From assembly GCA_002104905.1 (NCBI GenBank), contig MCFE01000657.1:1-49143 (forward strand): a stretch of 49,143 bases of DNA, in the 5' to 3' direction. The position numbers and the translations under genes are program-made. The stretch comes from Basidiobolus meristosporus CBS 931.73 (lineage: Eukaryota; Basidiobolomycota; Basidiobolomycetes; Basidiobolales; Basidiobolaceae). The notes below the pieces were generated by a model. That model saw only the letters and a program-made list of their open reading frames with translations. It ran no database searches and was not told the origin of the DNA. Positions 21,161-31,729 of this stretch are shown one piece after another. Each line of letters opens with the position of its first letter. Position 1 is the first letter of the stretch.

Positions 21161-21858
21161 TGTTGTGCATCAACATTTAAAACTTAGCCAATTTTAATCC
21201 GTTTGAAAATCTAGTACCCTAACTGATTTTCCCTAACCCAAACATAACAAATCCCAGTTACAGTTTATTTTATCCCACCTCAGAATCTATTTTTAGCTAT
21301 CACACCTGATCTACTTTCAAATGGTCATTACGTTATCAACCCATCTGCCAAGCCTTCCCAGGTGATTAGTCATCTGAGATCTATCCAACCACGGTGCAGT
21401 TGCCAAGACATCAGTTGATTGATGATGTAATTTTCATTTATCATATGCACCTATGAACACCCAAATTGATTTCAATCAATCCAGTCCCTTGGCGCTTACT
21501 AATTCAACTTGATCAGAAAAGTATAAATAAAGTTTACTGAATCTTTTGGTTTAGTGTGTGTCTCAACAAAATTAAGATTCTGTCGCAGCAAAAATAAGAA
21601 TCCAACAATTCCGTTCTAGTTTCTATCCAAGCCTAGTATATCTAGCACTCCAAAGAACACCAAGCCTAGCCTGACTAGCAAACAAATATCATTGTCTTTA
21701 TAGCCAACCCAGCTATATCCAAGACCAGTATTAGATCAGAATCTTTCTGCTAATATTTCCGCCACTCTCTGACAATTCTAAGATTCTGCACTTAATTGTC
21801 CCTTTGGTTCAGTTAAACCATTCAAGAAGTTTTATTACACTTTCTCTTGGATACAACA
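21161..21858 (+). repeat. 3' LTR of gypsy-1
   Basis: 698 bp, TGTTGTGCAT to GGATACAACA. Compared with the 5' LTR there are about 14 substitutions and one 1-bp gap. The right target duplicate GCCCA follows at 21859-21863. Confidence 0.97.
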
Positions 21859-23497
21859 GCCCATTTAGCTTGAAATGCCCCATGTCCAACTTGGTCATCA
21901 GTATAGGGATATTGTAGAAAAGCAAATGCATTGGTCTCAGTGGAAAGCTTTTGCTCCAGGAGATACCTACTATCTTAAGTATCTCTGGCTTTGAATTGAT
22001 TCCATATTCCAGCTGATGGCTTATAGCTTGCTAACTTTGCTGCAATTGCATGCTGACTTCTGTACATACTCTCTGCAGAAATACTATGTTCCTAGTGTTG
22101 GTGTTTAGGTAATAATAATGTGTGAGAGTTATGGAGTAAGTCCCCTGGATCTTACACATTCAACAGCAATACTCCCCATTGTACCCAGAAAAGCCAGCTA
22201 TCTTAATGATGGCTGGGATATCTCCAATGCAGTAATAGTATGTGCTTGACCTGGCAGCCATTTAATGTTATCCTGCCAGAAAGCATACAAAGCTCATCCA
22301 GTAATGGATACAGGGAGCTATCCAAATTGAAAGGTGATTAAGGCCCCAAGATCAGTGAGAATACCATCAGATTTCTGCTCTAATACTACAAGATAGGCAG
22401 CAAATTCAGGTTGAATAGAATCAGTGTCCAGCAGGATTTGCAGGTGGAGTATGTGTTTAATGAAAATCTATCAAGTGCTAAAGCAAAGGCTTGGTCATAT
22501 ATACCTTTAAAGTATCTTTTGCTCCTTGGCTGTTTGTAATGTTTGCCATCTAATGTAGTGGATATGCTTACATTTAATTTATACTGAGTGCACTACTTTA
22601 TAGCTTGATAATAATGGTTGGACTGCATGAGCATCTTGAGATGTGGTATTACTAGAATATATTAGGAGCCTGAACAATGTCTTTCCCCAATGGTGGTGGA
22701 TTCCTGACAAGTTGGACTCCTTGTAATGGCGGTATCTTCTGATGTGAATGCCATGAAACCATCAACTCATGCTGGTATCAGGACAGTCTCTAGGTCATAT
22801 GTTGCCAGACACATGACAGTAGTCTGTTTATACCATGTACATGGTAAGTTGAATCCCATGATGGTTTTGGCAAAAAGTAGTTGTAAATATTCAAAGCCCC
22901 CACTGTTGATATTAGTGGAAGCTTGCCACTTCTCTAGTCTCAACATCACATCATTGACCAGTAGAGGAATTACTGGGCTCACTTGGCTCCACAAAGGATC
23001 CTAGTCATTAATTTTATTGGTATTGTTGCATTGCATAATGGGACTTTGCAGGGCTCATGCAGGGCACTGTTATTAGGGATGATAGGCCCACAATGCATTA
23101 GTGAGCCTGCTTCTTGAGAGCTATCACTGTGTGTGCCATATTTAGAGGGCTGGGTTGAGCCTAACAACTTCACAAGCTTGCCTGACTCAGTTTACACAAA
23201 ATGACAAGTGTGGCTAGGTGCCATTCTAGAAGTATCAAGTTACTGGCAAGATATGGTTGGTACAGTAGTGGCTTGTGGGTGGTCAAGTGTGACCTGTGTG
23301 GTAAAGCACTGGCTGTGATTCTTGTAGTACTTCCTATGCTGTCTGCATGCTTCATAGCTGAGAGGCTTGCTACAATAGCCACATGGTCTTTTTTCTCTTC
23401 TCTTACAGCATTGAGTCACAGTAGTCTTGTCCATGGGGCAAACAGTTTGACCTTCAACAATGTAGCAATATAATATCACTTTTTGGTCAATACTCAT
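21859..23497 (-). pseudogene. Transposase copy B, N-terminal and central segment
   Basis: Read from 23497 downwards. The N-terminal zinc-finger-like segment RPCGYCSKPLSYEACRQHRKYYK is at 23400-23330; I see C-x2-C then C and H/C residues. The 'SPVIPLLVNDVMLRLEKW' block is at 22985-22920. The CWP-type core lies between 22450 and 22300, and the GHFKLN-type block near 21870 runs straight into the gypsy-1 target site. Multiple stops are present. The gene diverges from the accessory gene that starts near 23640. Confidence 0.75.
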
Positions 23498-23639
23498 GTT
23501 AACTTATGACAGTCTTGTATTTGAGACATTGCACCTACATGAATGTAAAATTCAATCATGACCCACCATAGTAAGAATTATACCCAAAGCTGTGGCACCA
23601 CATACCCACATATACATAACACTATTTCCCCTTTGGTTT
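23498..23639. promoter_or_regulatory. Divergent spacer of copy B
   Basis: Inverted counterpart of 8583-8785 and 38947-39148, with the same conserved blocks: TATCACTTTTTGGTCAATA, then GTGGCACCACATACCCACATATACATAACAC. Possible bidirectional promoter, inferred from conservation. Confidence 0.5.
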
Positions 23640-26100
23640 GACTCACTTCCATATATATGCTGCCAAAAATAAGGCAAAGTTGTCTAGTCTCTAACCAAAT
23701 CCCACTGTTGACAGCAGCCAAAGAACAGTTGGAAAACAGCTTGATTTGACACTCAGGGCCACAAGCAGGGTGCCACTAAAGAAGGCCCTGTGGACAGTGG
23801 GCCCACTAAAGGTACTAATGTGGACTCCTCAGGCTCTCAGTCATGTAGGCAATTGGGAGTCTCTGCAGAGCCACAAGCTGATCATAATGCTGAGGCAGAT
23901 GAGAATGTAGTAAGAGCTGCACCTTCAGATGAAGACCAGTAAGTGGCCATCATAACATCACTTCCACCCATATTAGCAGGTAGACTTGTTTGGTTGGATA
24001 GTGCCACATTGAGCTATGAGGGCCCAATGATGCCATAGTGTGCCAGGGAGGCCAAGTAAACCTATACTTGGACACAAAGTTTAAGACATAGTCTGTACCA
24101 AAAGTGCTTTGTATAGGTTTTATTTTAGGGCTAGTATCTAGATATAGTACCAGAGAGTATAAGTGGACCAAGATAGTGCCATGCATTTTTATAACAGGTT
24201 ACAAGCCACAAGTGCTAGATTCAGAGTGCCATTGGTATTGAGTACTAGATATATATTGTCAGTTCTTCTTTGCTATTATACATCCTGCATCACAGTGATC
24301 TAAAAAAGGTCAAAAAGTGAATTTTCTCCAGCACAAAGGGTGAAATGCAGAGGCTGGTTTGCATGAAGATCAAAAGCTGTGTTTTACACTTTGTGACCAA
24401 GCCTAGGTCTGCTATGCCTTTATTGCATACAAAGGCACAAATTGCTACCCATGGCTTAATGTGGCGCTATCCAACAAAACAAGTTTAGTATGTTGTCAGC
24501 TCATACCAAAGTGTTACTGAGGCAATTAGGTGCAGTGGCTGATAGGATAGATGAAGTAGCCCTGGGAAATCAGGAAACTGTCCAAAAACAGGAAGAGAAG
24601 ATAAAATGTGTAGAGCAAGCAATATCCCCGGCAGAGAAAGCAGTATTGTTGCTGCAAAGGAGGAACTCAAGTAGCTCAATGTCACTGCCAAGAATTGAGC
24701 CATCTGTGAAGCCATAGAGTGCAATAATGAAGTGTGGGCTAATATTCAAGAGGCTGTCAGCAGTCTAGCACACTATCACCATAAGGCCAGCATACCATGG
24801 GACCATCAGGTATCCAAGGCCAAGCAGAATGAACTTGACATTTTCCATAAGCATAATCCTGGATTTAAACAAGCAAACAGATTTTGGGCTAGCATTGGTA
24901 TGCTACAAAAGTGTCTCTAGAATAGCAGAAACAATCAAAGGCATAAGAACCATGGTGCAATGGATAAAATCAGCAGCTTCCTCAAGAGCCTGTTGCAAGC
25001 AGGGCCAAAAGCTTCAAACAAGTGTCAAAGAGACATCAGGTAGCTGGAATAGTGCCAGTAAGAGAAAAGCAGGCCAACATAGATACACAAGCATACATTT
25101 TCCAAGGAAAAAACATATCTCTATTCTAGAAGCACTCAGTCAAAGTAACTGTGAAGAACCTGGTAGTGATAAAAGCAATCAGCTACCTCAGGAGCCTATC
25201 ACAGCATGGGCCAAAAACTCAAAGCAAGTGGGAAGAAAGTGACAGGTCACCCACAGAGTGCCAGCAAGGGACAAGCAGGCCAAAACATATGCATCAGAGC
25301 AGTATTTATCAAGGAGAAAATGTAGTTCAATACAAGAAGAAAACAGACAAAGTAGCAGTGTAAGACCTGGCAGTGATAAAGGAAAAGCTAAAGGGAAAAA
25401 AGTCTAGCCAAGCCAGAGACAGGGAAGCATAAGAAAAAAGCTGCAGTTCTTGTCAATTAATGCTGTAAGCCCAGAACAGACTGAATCCTATCATAACCAA
25501 GTTGAATTACCAACAAGAAAACAACTGTTTGCACAAGAGTTGGAAGCGCAGCCAGTCAAGTTACACTCCAGTGAAGTAGAAGAGTTTGCAGAGATAACCA
25601 AGTAGTCTTTCACAGCCTCCATGTCCTCCATTGTTGACAGAGTGGAGATCCACTGACAGAAAAAGTAACAACATCCAGAACCCAGAATGCTATCACAATG
25701 CCTTCAGTGGTATTTTGGAGCATTAAGAGGCATTCAACAAGGTTACAGCACTTCTTCAAGAGTAGTGCTCAAGAAATTACATTTGAATATTGCAGGGATT
25801 TACTCCAAAACTGTCAGATGAGGTGCTAGACCTTGCAGTGCTAATGGAAGACCAGGATGTATGGGAACCAGTGAATGAACAGTTGCATAAAGCCATAGGG
25901 CTCCTGCCAAGGTCATGGAAACAGAGCTTTACAGCAGAGATACTCATTCAGTGGTGGATTTTAATGGAGTTACTTGTTGAATGTGGGGTTGGGCTTGATG
26001 TTCATGTAGGGTATAGGGGCTTGTATAGGTCAGTACAATTGACAACTAAGGTACAACTGAAGCTTCAACAGAAATATATCAATTTGTATGCATGAAATGA
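23640..26100 (+). pseudogene. Plavaka-like accessory gene, copy B
   Basis: Same order as in copies A and C: basic N-terminus (from 23640, already with stops), Ser-rich linker, coiled coil (24490-24670, LLRQLGAVADRIDEVALGNQ), a small module (24729-24920), Lys/Ser-rich region with PRKK (25110) and the C-terminal WEPVNEQLHKAIGLLPRSW block (25860-25925). A MITE at 23982-24486 splits the start of the coiled coil. Frameshifts at several points. Function unknown. Confidence 0.65.
23982..24486. mobile_element. MITE-B, 505-bp non-autonomous DNA transposon
   Basis: Inverted termini start AGACTTGTTTGG and, from the other end, AAACTTGTTTTG. They agree at 26 of the first 29 positions by eye. Flanks are GGT (23979-23981, presumably mutated AGT) and AGT (24487-24489). 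The paralogous empty site in copy A (8239-8241, ACT on the plus strand) has one copy. It shares the AGACTTGTT start and the GTGCCA hexamers with the 211-bp MITEs but not their interior. No coding capacity. Confidence 0.85.
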
Positions 26101-26408
26101 AAGAGAAGTGGCTGAGTCAGGGAGTAAGGAGTGTGGAAAAGATACAATGGCCAATCAATGCACACAAATGTAGGAGGTGATAGAGTGTCCATGATGAGAA
26201 AGCAAGAAAATTGGCAGAGAACCAATCAAAAGCCACTTTTGTATTGTTGTAATGAAAAGGTTTGACCAAGTTTTTTGTGATATCTAGGGTGCTATTATTT
26301 TTTGATAGTCTTTGCACAGTGTCCTAGTGGGATCAATACCTTTAGTCATGGGACTTGGATTTTGTGATGGCCTTTTGACAGGGTCATCACAATAACTTTT
26401 CATAGAGG
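26101..26408. repeat. Left terminal region of copy B
   Basis: Non-coding conserved end (compare 36538-36965 and 5739-6431). It finishes TTTGTGATGGCCTTTTGACAG then TCATCACAATAACTTTTCATAGAGG. The final stretch is the reverse of the CCTCTATGAAAAGTTA terminus. Nothing else seen here. Confidence 0.65.
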
Positions 26409-27565
26409 ATGCCTTATCAAGACTAATATAAGTTGCATAACGCAACCTGGTGAATGAATTGAATTGGCTAGCTTATTACCAAAGTATTAAGAGGACTAAG
26501 CCATTCCTAATAAGATGGATAAAGATGTCAAGAAGATTATCCAGGATGAAGCCAGCAAACTTGTAGTAGATGATGAAAAACACTACCAAATTGTGGATGG
26601 ATGCCTTATTGCCTCTTGCCCCTATGCTGCTTACCTGAATTTAATACACCAGCTACATAATGGATATGGGCATCTGGATATCAAAGGATCTTATAGCCTT
26701 GTAAGAGCTAGAGCATGGTGGCCCAGAATGAGACAAGATATTGAGAAGCTGGTGAAAACATGCCCAAGTCTCCAAGTCAACCAAGGTCAACCACGGCAAA
26801 CTGCTGAACTCATTCCCTGTAAAACCATCTGAAAGATGGGGAATTGACTCTATTGGAAGACTGCTCACCACTAGGAAATGGCAAAGGAAACAGCAAAAAC
26901 ATTGGAAGCCTACCAGGGTAATGCAGCAGATCAAACATCTGAAAACTTTGACATATCACCCTAGAACTAATGGAGTCACCGGGTGATTTAATGAATTATT
27001 TGGAAAATGCTGACTGAGTATTCAAGTGGGGCTTCAAGTTGATGGGACAATTAAATTGACTAAGCAATATATACCTGCAGTATAAGGGAGCACAGCACTA
27101 CCCAACAATTTCCATTTACTTAGTGTATGCATGTAAACCAGGAGATCTCACACAGCCAAAACTCACCAATAACTAGGAGGATGAGCTCAGTCAGCCTAGT
27201 AAGCATCAACAATTGGAACAACAATGTCAGGAGGCAGAGGCCAAAATCTACAAAAGTGCAGATAAGATGAGTTAGAGATACAATAAGACTATATCACCAG
27301 AGGCTTTCACAGTTGAGAACTTTGTATTGCTGAGAAACTACACTTGGAAGAAGTTTGAGCCACAATTGACAGAACTATTCAAGATTATCAAAGAATGTCC
27401 TTTGCAACTTACTAACTGGCAGACAAGCAAGGAAATATCCAAGAAGATTTGGTTCATTGTTACAAGTCTTGATATAAAAGTTGTAGAGGAATAGGAAGTT
27501 TAGCTAGTAATGTATCCACTAAAACCAGAACTGATCAATAATGAGATTCCAGCAGCTCCTTTTAT
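26409..27565 (+). pseudogene. Gypsy-2 integrase-region remnant
   Basis: Starts exactly at the end of copy B, with sequence matching the minus-strand fragment at 43110-43383. An open stretch at 26515-26832 encodes an integrase zinc-binding segment (LIHQLHNGYGHLD, ARAWWPRMRQDIEKLVKTCPS). The final Cys of the CxxC is lost in this copy. RWGIDSIGRL follows. A deletion then removes most of the catalytic core, and TYHPRTNGVTG (26955) resumes just before the catalytic Glu region. The remaining sequence to 27565 reads as integrase C-terminus with many stops. A Ty3/gypsy family different from gypsy-1. Confidence 0.7.
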
Positions 27566-27775
27566 ATCTTTTGCCAGATCAATGGCTGGCTAATTGTATC
27601 TCAAATGTATGTTGTGACTGATGATTCATTTAGTTGCATTTTCATCACCCAACCAGATTCTTCTTAATATAGTAATTTCTGTCCAATAAGGATTGGGCTA
27701 CTCATCTAATGACTAACACTACTGATTTGATAGAAAATATGAATGTACTGATAGGCTAAATATGCAACTCACATA
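27566..27775. other. Unassigned tract
   Basis: About 210 bp with no repeat partner elsewhere in the window that I can see and no convincing frame. Possibly the 3' end or LTR of gypsy-2. Confidence 0.3.
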
Positions 27776-28005
27776 TATTGTATAAATTTGTAGTTCTGCC
27801 AAAATTGGCACCTAACTTAGTCACTTAGATTATTACCTTCAGATCCTAATGAATACTGACCAAATCCCTTGTTGGGATTTACTTTGAATATTTTCACCAA
27901 AATACAAGGTACTCAGAAAATGAAAATTCTCAAAGTTGTCCAAGTAGCCCAGACTTTGCACATATACTCTTGGGACCTTCCTGAACCTATTATGTGTGTT
28001 GGTTA
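27776..28005 (+). repeat. Copia-1 LTR fragment interrupted by copia-2
   Basis: Matches the first ~230 bp of the copia-1 LTR (compare 2516-2745): TTTGTAGTTCTGCC, then CACCTAACTTAGTCACTTAGAT. It breaks at 28005, where the copia-2 5' LTR starts. The rest of this LTR is not found on the far side. Confidence 0.8.
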
Positions 28006-28374
28006 TGTTGAAATATTGGACTATTTGGTATCATTCTGCAGCTAAAAATTTACTTAACAATTCTGGACTAGTCTTGGTCACTAGGAGACTAATTTACAGC
28101 TCTAACTTTACCACTTTTTTCAGATCTATGATCTTATGATTATTCCTCTATAGTCAGGATCAAATTAGCACTAATACTAACTATTATGTACTAACCCTGA
28201 AACTGTTACAGAATGCTCCTGAATATTGAGAAACCCTCCTTACTTAGTGCTACCACTGTATTACTTCTACAAAGGTATAAATACTGAGCTTCTTTATTAA
28301 TATACAACAGTTCAACTATTATCACTATTTCTTGGTAAGTTCCTTATATCTATATCACTTCATAAATGGCAACA
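28006..28374 (+). repeat. 5' LTR of copia-2 (+)
   Basis: 369 bp, TGTTGAAATATTGGACTATT to AAATGGCAACA. It is homologous to the LTRs at 30262-30628 (+), 31368-31729 (-) and 41558-41926 (-). GGTATAAATACTGAGC near 28275 is a plausible TATA. The internal region follows directly with a recognisable primer-binding site. Confidence 0.9.
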
Positions 28375-28386
28375 GGTCATGAGCCC
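28375..28386 (+). other. Primer-binding site of copia-2, half-tRNA(iMet) type
   Basis: GGTCATGAGCCC directly follows the LTR. It pairs, with one mismatch, with the anticodon stem-loop of initiator tRNA-Met (GGGCTCATAACC). Drosophila copia and yeast Ty5 are known to prime from an internally cleaved initiator tRNA in this way. The match is to remembered tRNA sequence. Confidence 0.55.
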
Positions 28387-30261
28387 CAATTGCCATAATC
28401 TTTTCTAAAGTTGACTTCTAACAGCAAACAGAACAACACAAACATCTTCCCTGTAAAGGAGAGGTTACATAGAAATAACTACAGACTCTGGAGAATCAAG
28501 ATGCAGATCCACCTTGAGGAAAGAAAGCTTTGGAATATAGTAACAGGAGAAGAGGTTGAGCCCAAAGGAACAGCAGAAGAAATGGAGAAGTTTCAAGAGA
28601 AGGAGAGAAAGGCCTTTAATGCCATATGTATCAATGTGCAAGATTCCTTCATTGGACAAATCCATGACTCAAATACTGCCAAAGCAGCATGGGAATCCTT
28701 AGTGACAATCTTTAGAGCAAAGTCAGAATGAAGCAAGCTTTATTTAAAGCAAAAGTTCTTCAACATGAGGAAGAAGCCAGATGATGACATGCTTCAACTC
28801 ATTACCACAATAGAGATACTTGCAGAAGAACTTCACAGTATTAATGCTGGTGTAGATGATGAAGAAAAGATATTCTGTCTGCTTTGCAGCCTACCAGACA
28901 AGTATGAGTCACTCATACTTTTTTGAAAGAGGAGAAGACAATTTGACTTTAGACTGTGTCAAAGGAAGAGTTCTCCATGAAGAACTCAGACGTAATGATC
29001 AAGCAGAGAAAAGTCAGGATAATGCTTAATTCAGTTCAGACAGGCACATATAAGAGAAGGGAAAGCAACAAAACCAAAGAAAACCTGGTTGTTGCAACTA
29101 TTGTAAAAAGCCAGGACACTGGGCAAGAGAATGCAAGAAGAAACAAGCAGATGAGAAACAAAAACTAGAGCAGGCAAACCATATAATTACTGATGATCAG
29201 TTATTTGTAACCATACAAGAGAGTGCAAGTAACCAAAGTAATTAATGGTGTATTGACTCTGAAGCCTCATGGCATACTTGTGATATAAAGGAGTGGCTCA
29301 GCAACTGAAAGACTGTTCCAGAAAGAAATGTTTATCTGGGAGATAGCTCTGCTTTGGGAGCTACTGCAAGTGAGTCTATACAACTAAATATGAGCAATAG
29401 CTCAGGGGCAACAACAGCAAGACTCACCAACATACTCTATGTACCTGGGATAGCTAAGAACCTACACTCAGTCAGTAAAACAACTGCTCAGGGATTGAAA
29501 CTTGTTTTTGCTAAGATGAGCTGCTCAATATTGAGTGGGAATGGACAAAAATTAGCTTTGGGAATCAGAGATCACAATATAAACAAGTTACAATGCAAGA
29601 TCATGGTACCTGAGTAAGTCAACATTGCTGAAACTGATGAATTCAACTGGGAGATGTGGCATAGAAGGCTAGGACACAATGGGGAACAAAAATGAGCCAA
29701 TTGGTGAAAAATCAGCTTATTTTAGGCCTAAAGTACCCAATTCCAATCAAATTGAATATTTATAAGGGATGTTCATATGGCAAACAAGCTAGGCAAAATT
29801 TCAAGCGCTCAGAAAACTTCAATATCACCAAAATATTGGCTATTGTACACTAAGACATATGTGACCCATGAGAACACTGTCCTTTGGAGCCAAGTGATAC
29901 TTAATGACGTTTATTGATGACAAATCAAGGTATTCATGGGTGTACCTCCTCAAAATAAAGGATGAAGCTTTAGAGATGTTTGAACACTTCAAGAACATGA
30001 CACAAATTCAAACTGGGTGTAAATTGAAGGTACTACATAGTGACAATGGAGGAGAATACTGTTCAAAGGAGTTTGCAAAATACTGCCAGTCTACTGGTAT
30101 ACTTCAACAGACCACAGTCCCTCATACTTCACAGCAAAATGGAGTAGCAGAACTTGCTAATGGAACAGTTGTAGAGATGGGAAGATCTATGCTACATGAT
30201 AAGGGATTGGACTACAAACTTTGGGCTGAATTTGTTGCTACCACTGTATACATCAGGAACA

Positions 30262-30628
30262 TGTTGAAATATTGGACTATTTGGTATCATTCAGCAGCTA
30301 AAAATTTACTTAACAATTATAGATTAGTCTTATTTACTGTAGGACTCATTTACTGCCTTAACTTTGCCACTTTCTCCACATATAGGATCTTATGATTATT
30401 CCCCATAAGTCAGGATCAAATTAGCCCTATTACCACACATTATGTCTAACCCTGAAGCTGTTACACAATGCTCTTGAATAATGAGAAACCCTCCCTACTT
30501 AGTGTTGCAGCTGTATTACTTCTACAAAGGTATAAATACTGAGCTTCTTTATGAATAAACAACAATTCAACTATTACCACTATTTCTTGATAAGTTTCTA
30601 TATCCAAATCACTTATTAAATTGCAACA
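30262..30628 (+). repeat. Copia-2 solo LTR inside copia-2 integrase
   Basis: 367 bp, TGTTGAAATATTGG to AAATTGCAACA, flanked by the perfect 5-bp duplication GAACA (30257-30261 and 30629-30633). Removing it restores an uninterrupted integrase reading (VYIRN then RWPTTAL). A same-family element therefore inserted into this copy and was later reduced to a solo LTR. Confidence 0.95.
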
Positions 30629-30850
30629 GAACAGATGGCCAACAACAGCACTTCAAGATTCTACACTCTTTGAGCATATACAGACAAAAAATCAGATCTC
30701 CAGCACCTCAAGATCTTCAGCAGTGATGTTTTTTATCATATCCCTCATAAAAAATGCTCAAAGTTGGAACCAAAGAGTAGTAAAGGGATCTTTCCTGCCA
30801 GATACGGCAAATACTTCTTAAATTGCAACATTCTCTTTGATACCTAGTAA

Positions 30851-31367
30851 ATTAGGTATGTATCTTCTTCTTTGGTGGTGATAGCATCATCAGACAGCTG
30901 GCAAATGACCTGAGTGGCTTTTTGATATCCCTGCTCTTAGTCAGCTTCTGAACTTTGCCATGATACACACTCTACCCTTTGGTAACTTTACAATTGCAAA
31001 GGAAGGATCCTTTTCCACTCTCTGCTTCCATCTCAAAGAGCTTTTTGTCAGGGATATGATAGAAAACATCACCACTAGAGATCCTCATGTACTGGAGGTT
31101 TGAATATTTGCCTCTATATGCCTCAAAGAATGTGAATTCATATAGTGCTGTTGTTGGGTATCTACTTTTAATGCAGAGCAATGTTTGAGCAAATTCAGTC
31201 CCAAATTTGTAGTCCATTTGTTTTAATGTAGCATAGGTCTTGCCATCTCTACTGTTAGTTTGTATTTGTTCTGCTATTCCATTATGCTGTGAAATATAAA
31301 GAGCAGTAGGCTGTTGAGTCAAACAAGCAGTTGAGCAATACTTTGCAAGCTTCTTTGAGCCATATTC
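30851..31367 (-). pseudogene. Copia-2 integrase fragment, opposite strand
   Basis: Minus-strand integrase piece (31370-30972: EYGSKKLAKYC, HNGIAEQ, RYPTTALYEFTFFEAY). It continues to about 30851, where it meets the plus-strand copia-2 tail to tail. Its other end, at about 31367, is the copia-2 LTR. Heavily mutated. Confidence 0.8.
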
Positions 31368-31729
31368 CATTTAAGAGGTGATTGGGTTAAATGGAACTTA
31401 TTAACCAATTATGATAATAAAGGAACAGTTGCTTATTCATATCAAAGCTTATAATTTGTACCTTTGTGGTAACAATGCAACTTTAGCACTCAGTCAGGAG
31501 AGTTTTCAACATTCAGGAGCATACTGTAACAGCTTCAGGGCTATTAAATGATGTTTGGATAAAGTGCTAGTTTGATACTGAATATAGTGGAATAATTATA
31601 AGACCGTAGATCTTCAAGTAAGTTGTAAAGTTAGGGCTATAAATGTGCCATACAGTGACTAAGACTAGTTCAGAATTGTTGAGTAAACTTTGGCTGCTGA
31701 ATGATGCCGAATAGCTCAACATTCAAACA
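31368..31729 (-). repeat. Copia-2 LTR, minus orientation
   Basis: About 360 bp, starting near TTTAAGAGGTGATT and ending ACATTCAAACA. It is more diverged than the other copies. Followed by CTCCCCCTC, the reverse of the polypurine tract, so it is the 3' LTR of the minus-strand element at 31730-34620. The low-side terminus is degenerate and approximate. Confidence 0.8.

Larger units (their letters stand above)
15940..21858 (+). mobile_element. Gypsy-1: full-length Ty3/gypsy chromovirus
   Basis: A complete 5,919-bp element. The 5' LTR is 15940-16636, gag-protease 16677-18331, pol about 18485-21160, and the 3' LTR 21161-21858. It is flanked by the perfect 5-bp duplication GCCCA (15935-15939 and 21859-21863). 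Joining the flanks restores the host transposase sequence. By eye the two LTRs differ at about 14 positions plus one single-base gap over 697 bp, about 2%, so insertion is fairly recent. A C-terminal chromodomain places it among chromoviruses. The RT reads, from memory, like elements of Mucoromycota. Frameshifts in gag and near the start of pol, plus an in-frame stop, mean this copy is not autonomous now. Confidence 0.97.
13943..26408 (-). mobile_element. Plavaka-like DNA transposon copy B, split by nested insertions
   Basis: Oriented opposite to copy A: transposase on the minus strand (23497 downwards), accessory gene on the plus strand (23640-26100), left terminus at 26408 (CTTTTCATAGAGG, the reverse of CCTCTATGAAAAG). 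Its transposase is interrupted by a full-length gypsy-1 (15940-21858) and a gypsy-1 solo LTR (15013-15709). Its accessory gene is interrupted by a MITE. The right end is cut off at about 13942 by a copia-1 LTR fragment. Beyond 26408, gypsy-2 sequence starts at once (GATGCCTTAT), so the transposon evidently entered a gypsy-2 copy. Confidence 0.7.
28375..30850 (+). pseudogene. Copia-2 internal region (gag, protease, integrase), broken
   Basis: Gag starts near 28411 (WRIKMQIHLEERKLWNIVTGEE; clean to 28731) and continues with a frameshift. The zinc knuckle (CNYCKKPGHWARECKK) is near 29090-29140. The protease active site reads DSEAS instead of DSGAS (~29258). The GAG-pre-integrase HRRLGH is near 29660. 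Integrase core: SDNGGEYCSKEF (30040) and NGVAELAN (30140), open from 29904 to the solo LTR at 30262. It continues after the LTR at 30634 (RWPTTALQDST) to about 30850. There the sequence switches to a minus-strand copia-2 fragment. RT and RNase H are missing. Confidence 0.85.
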
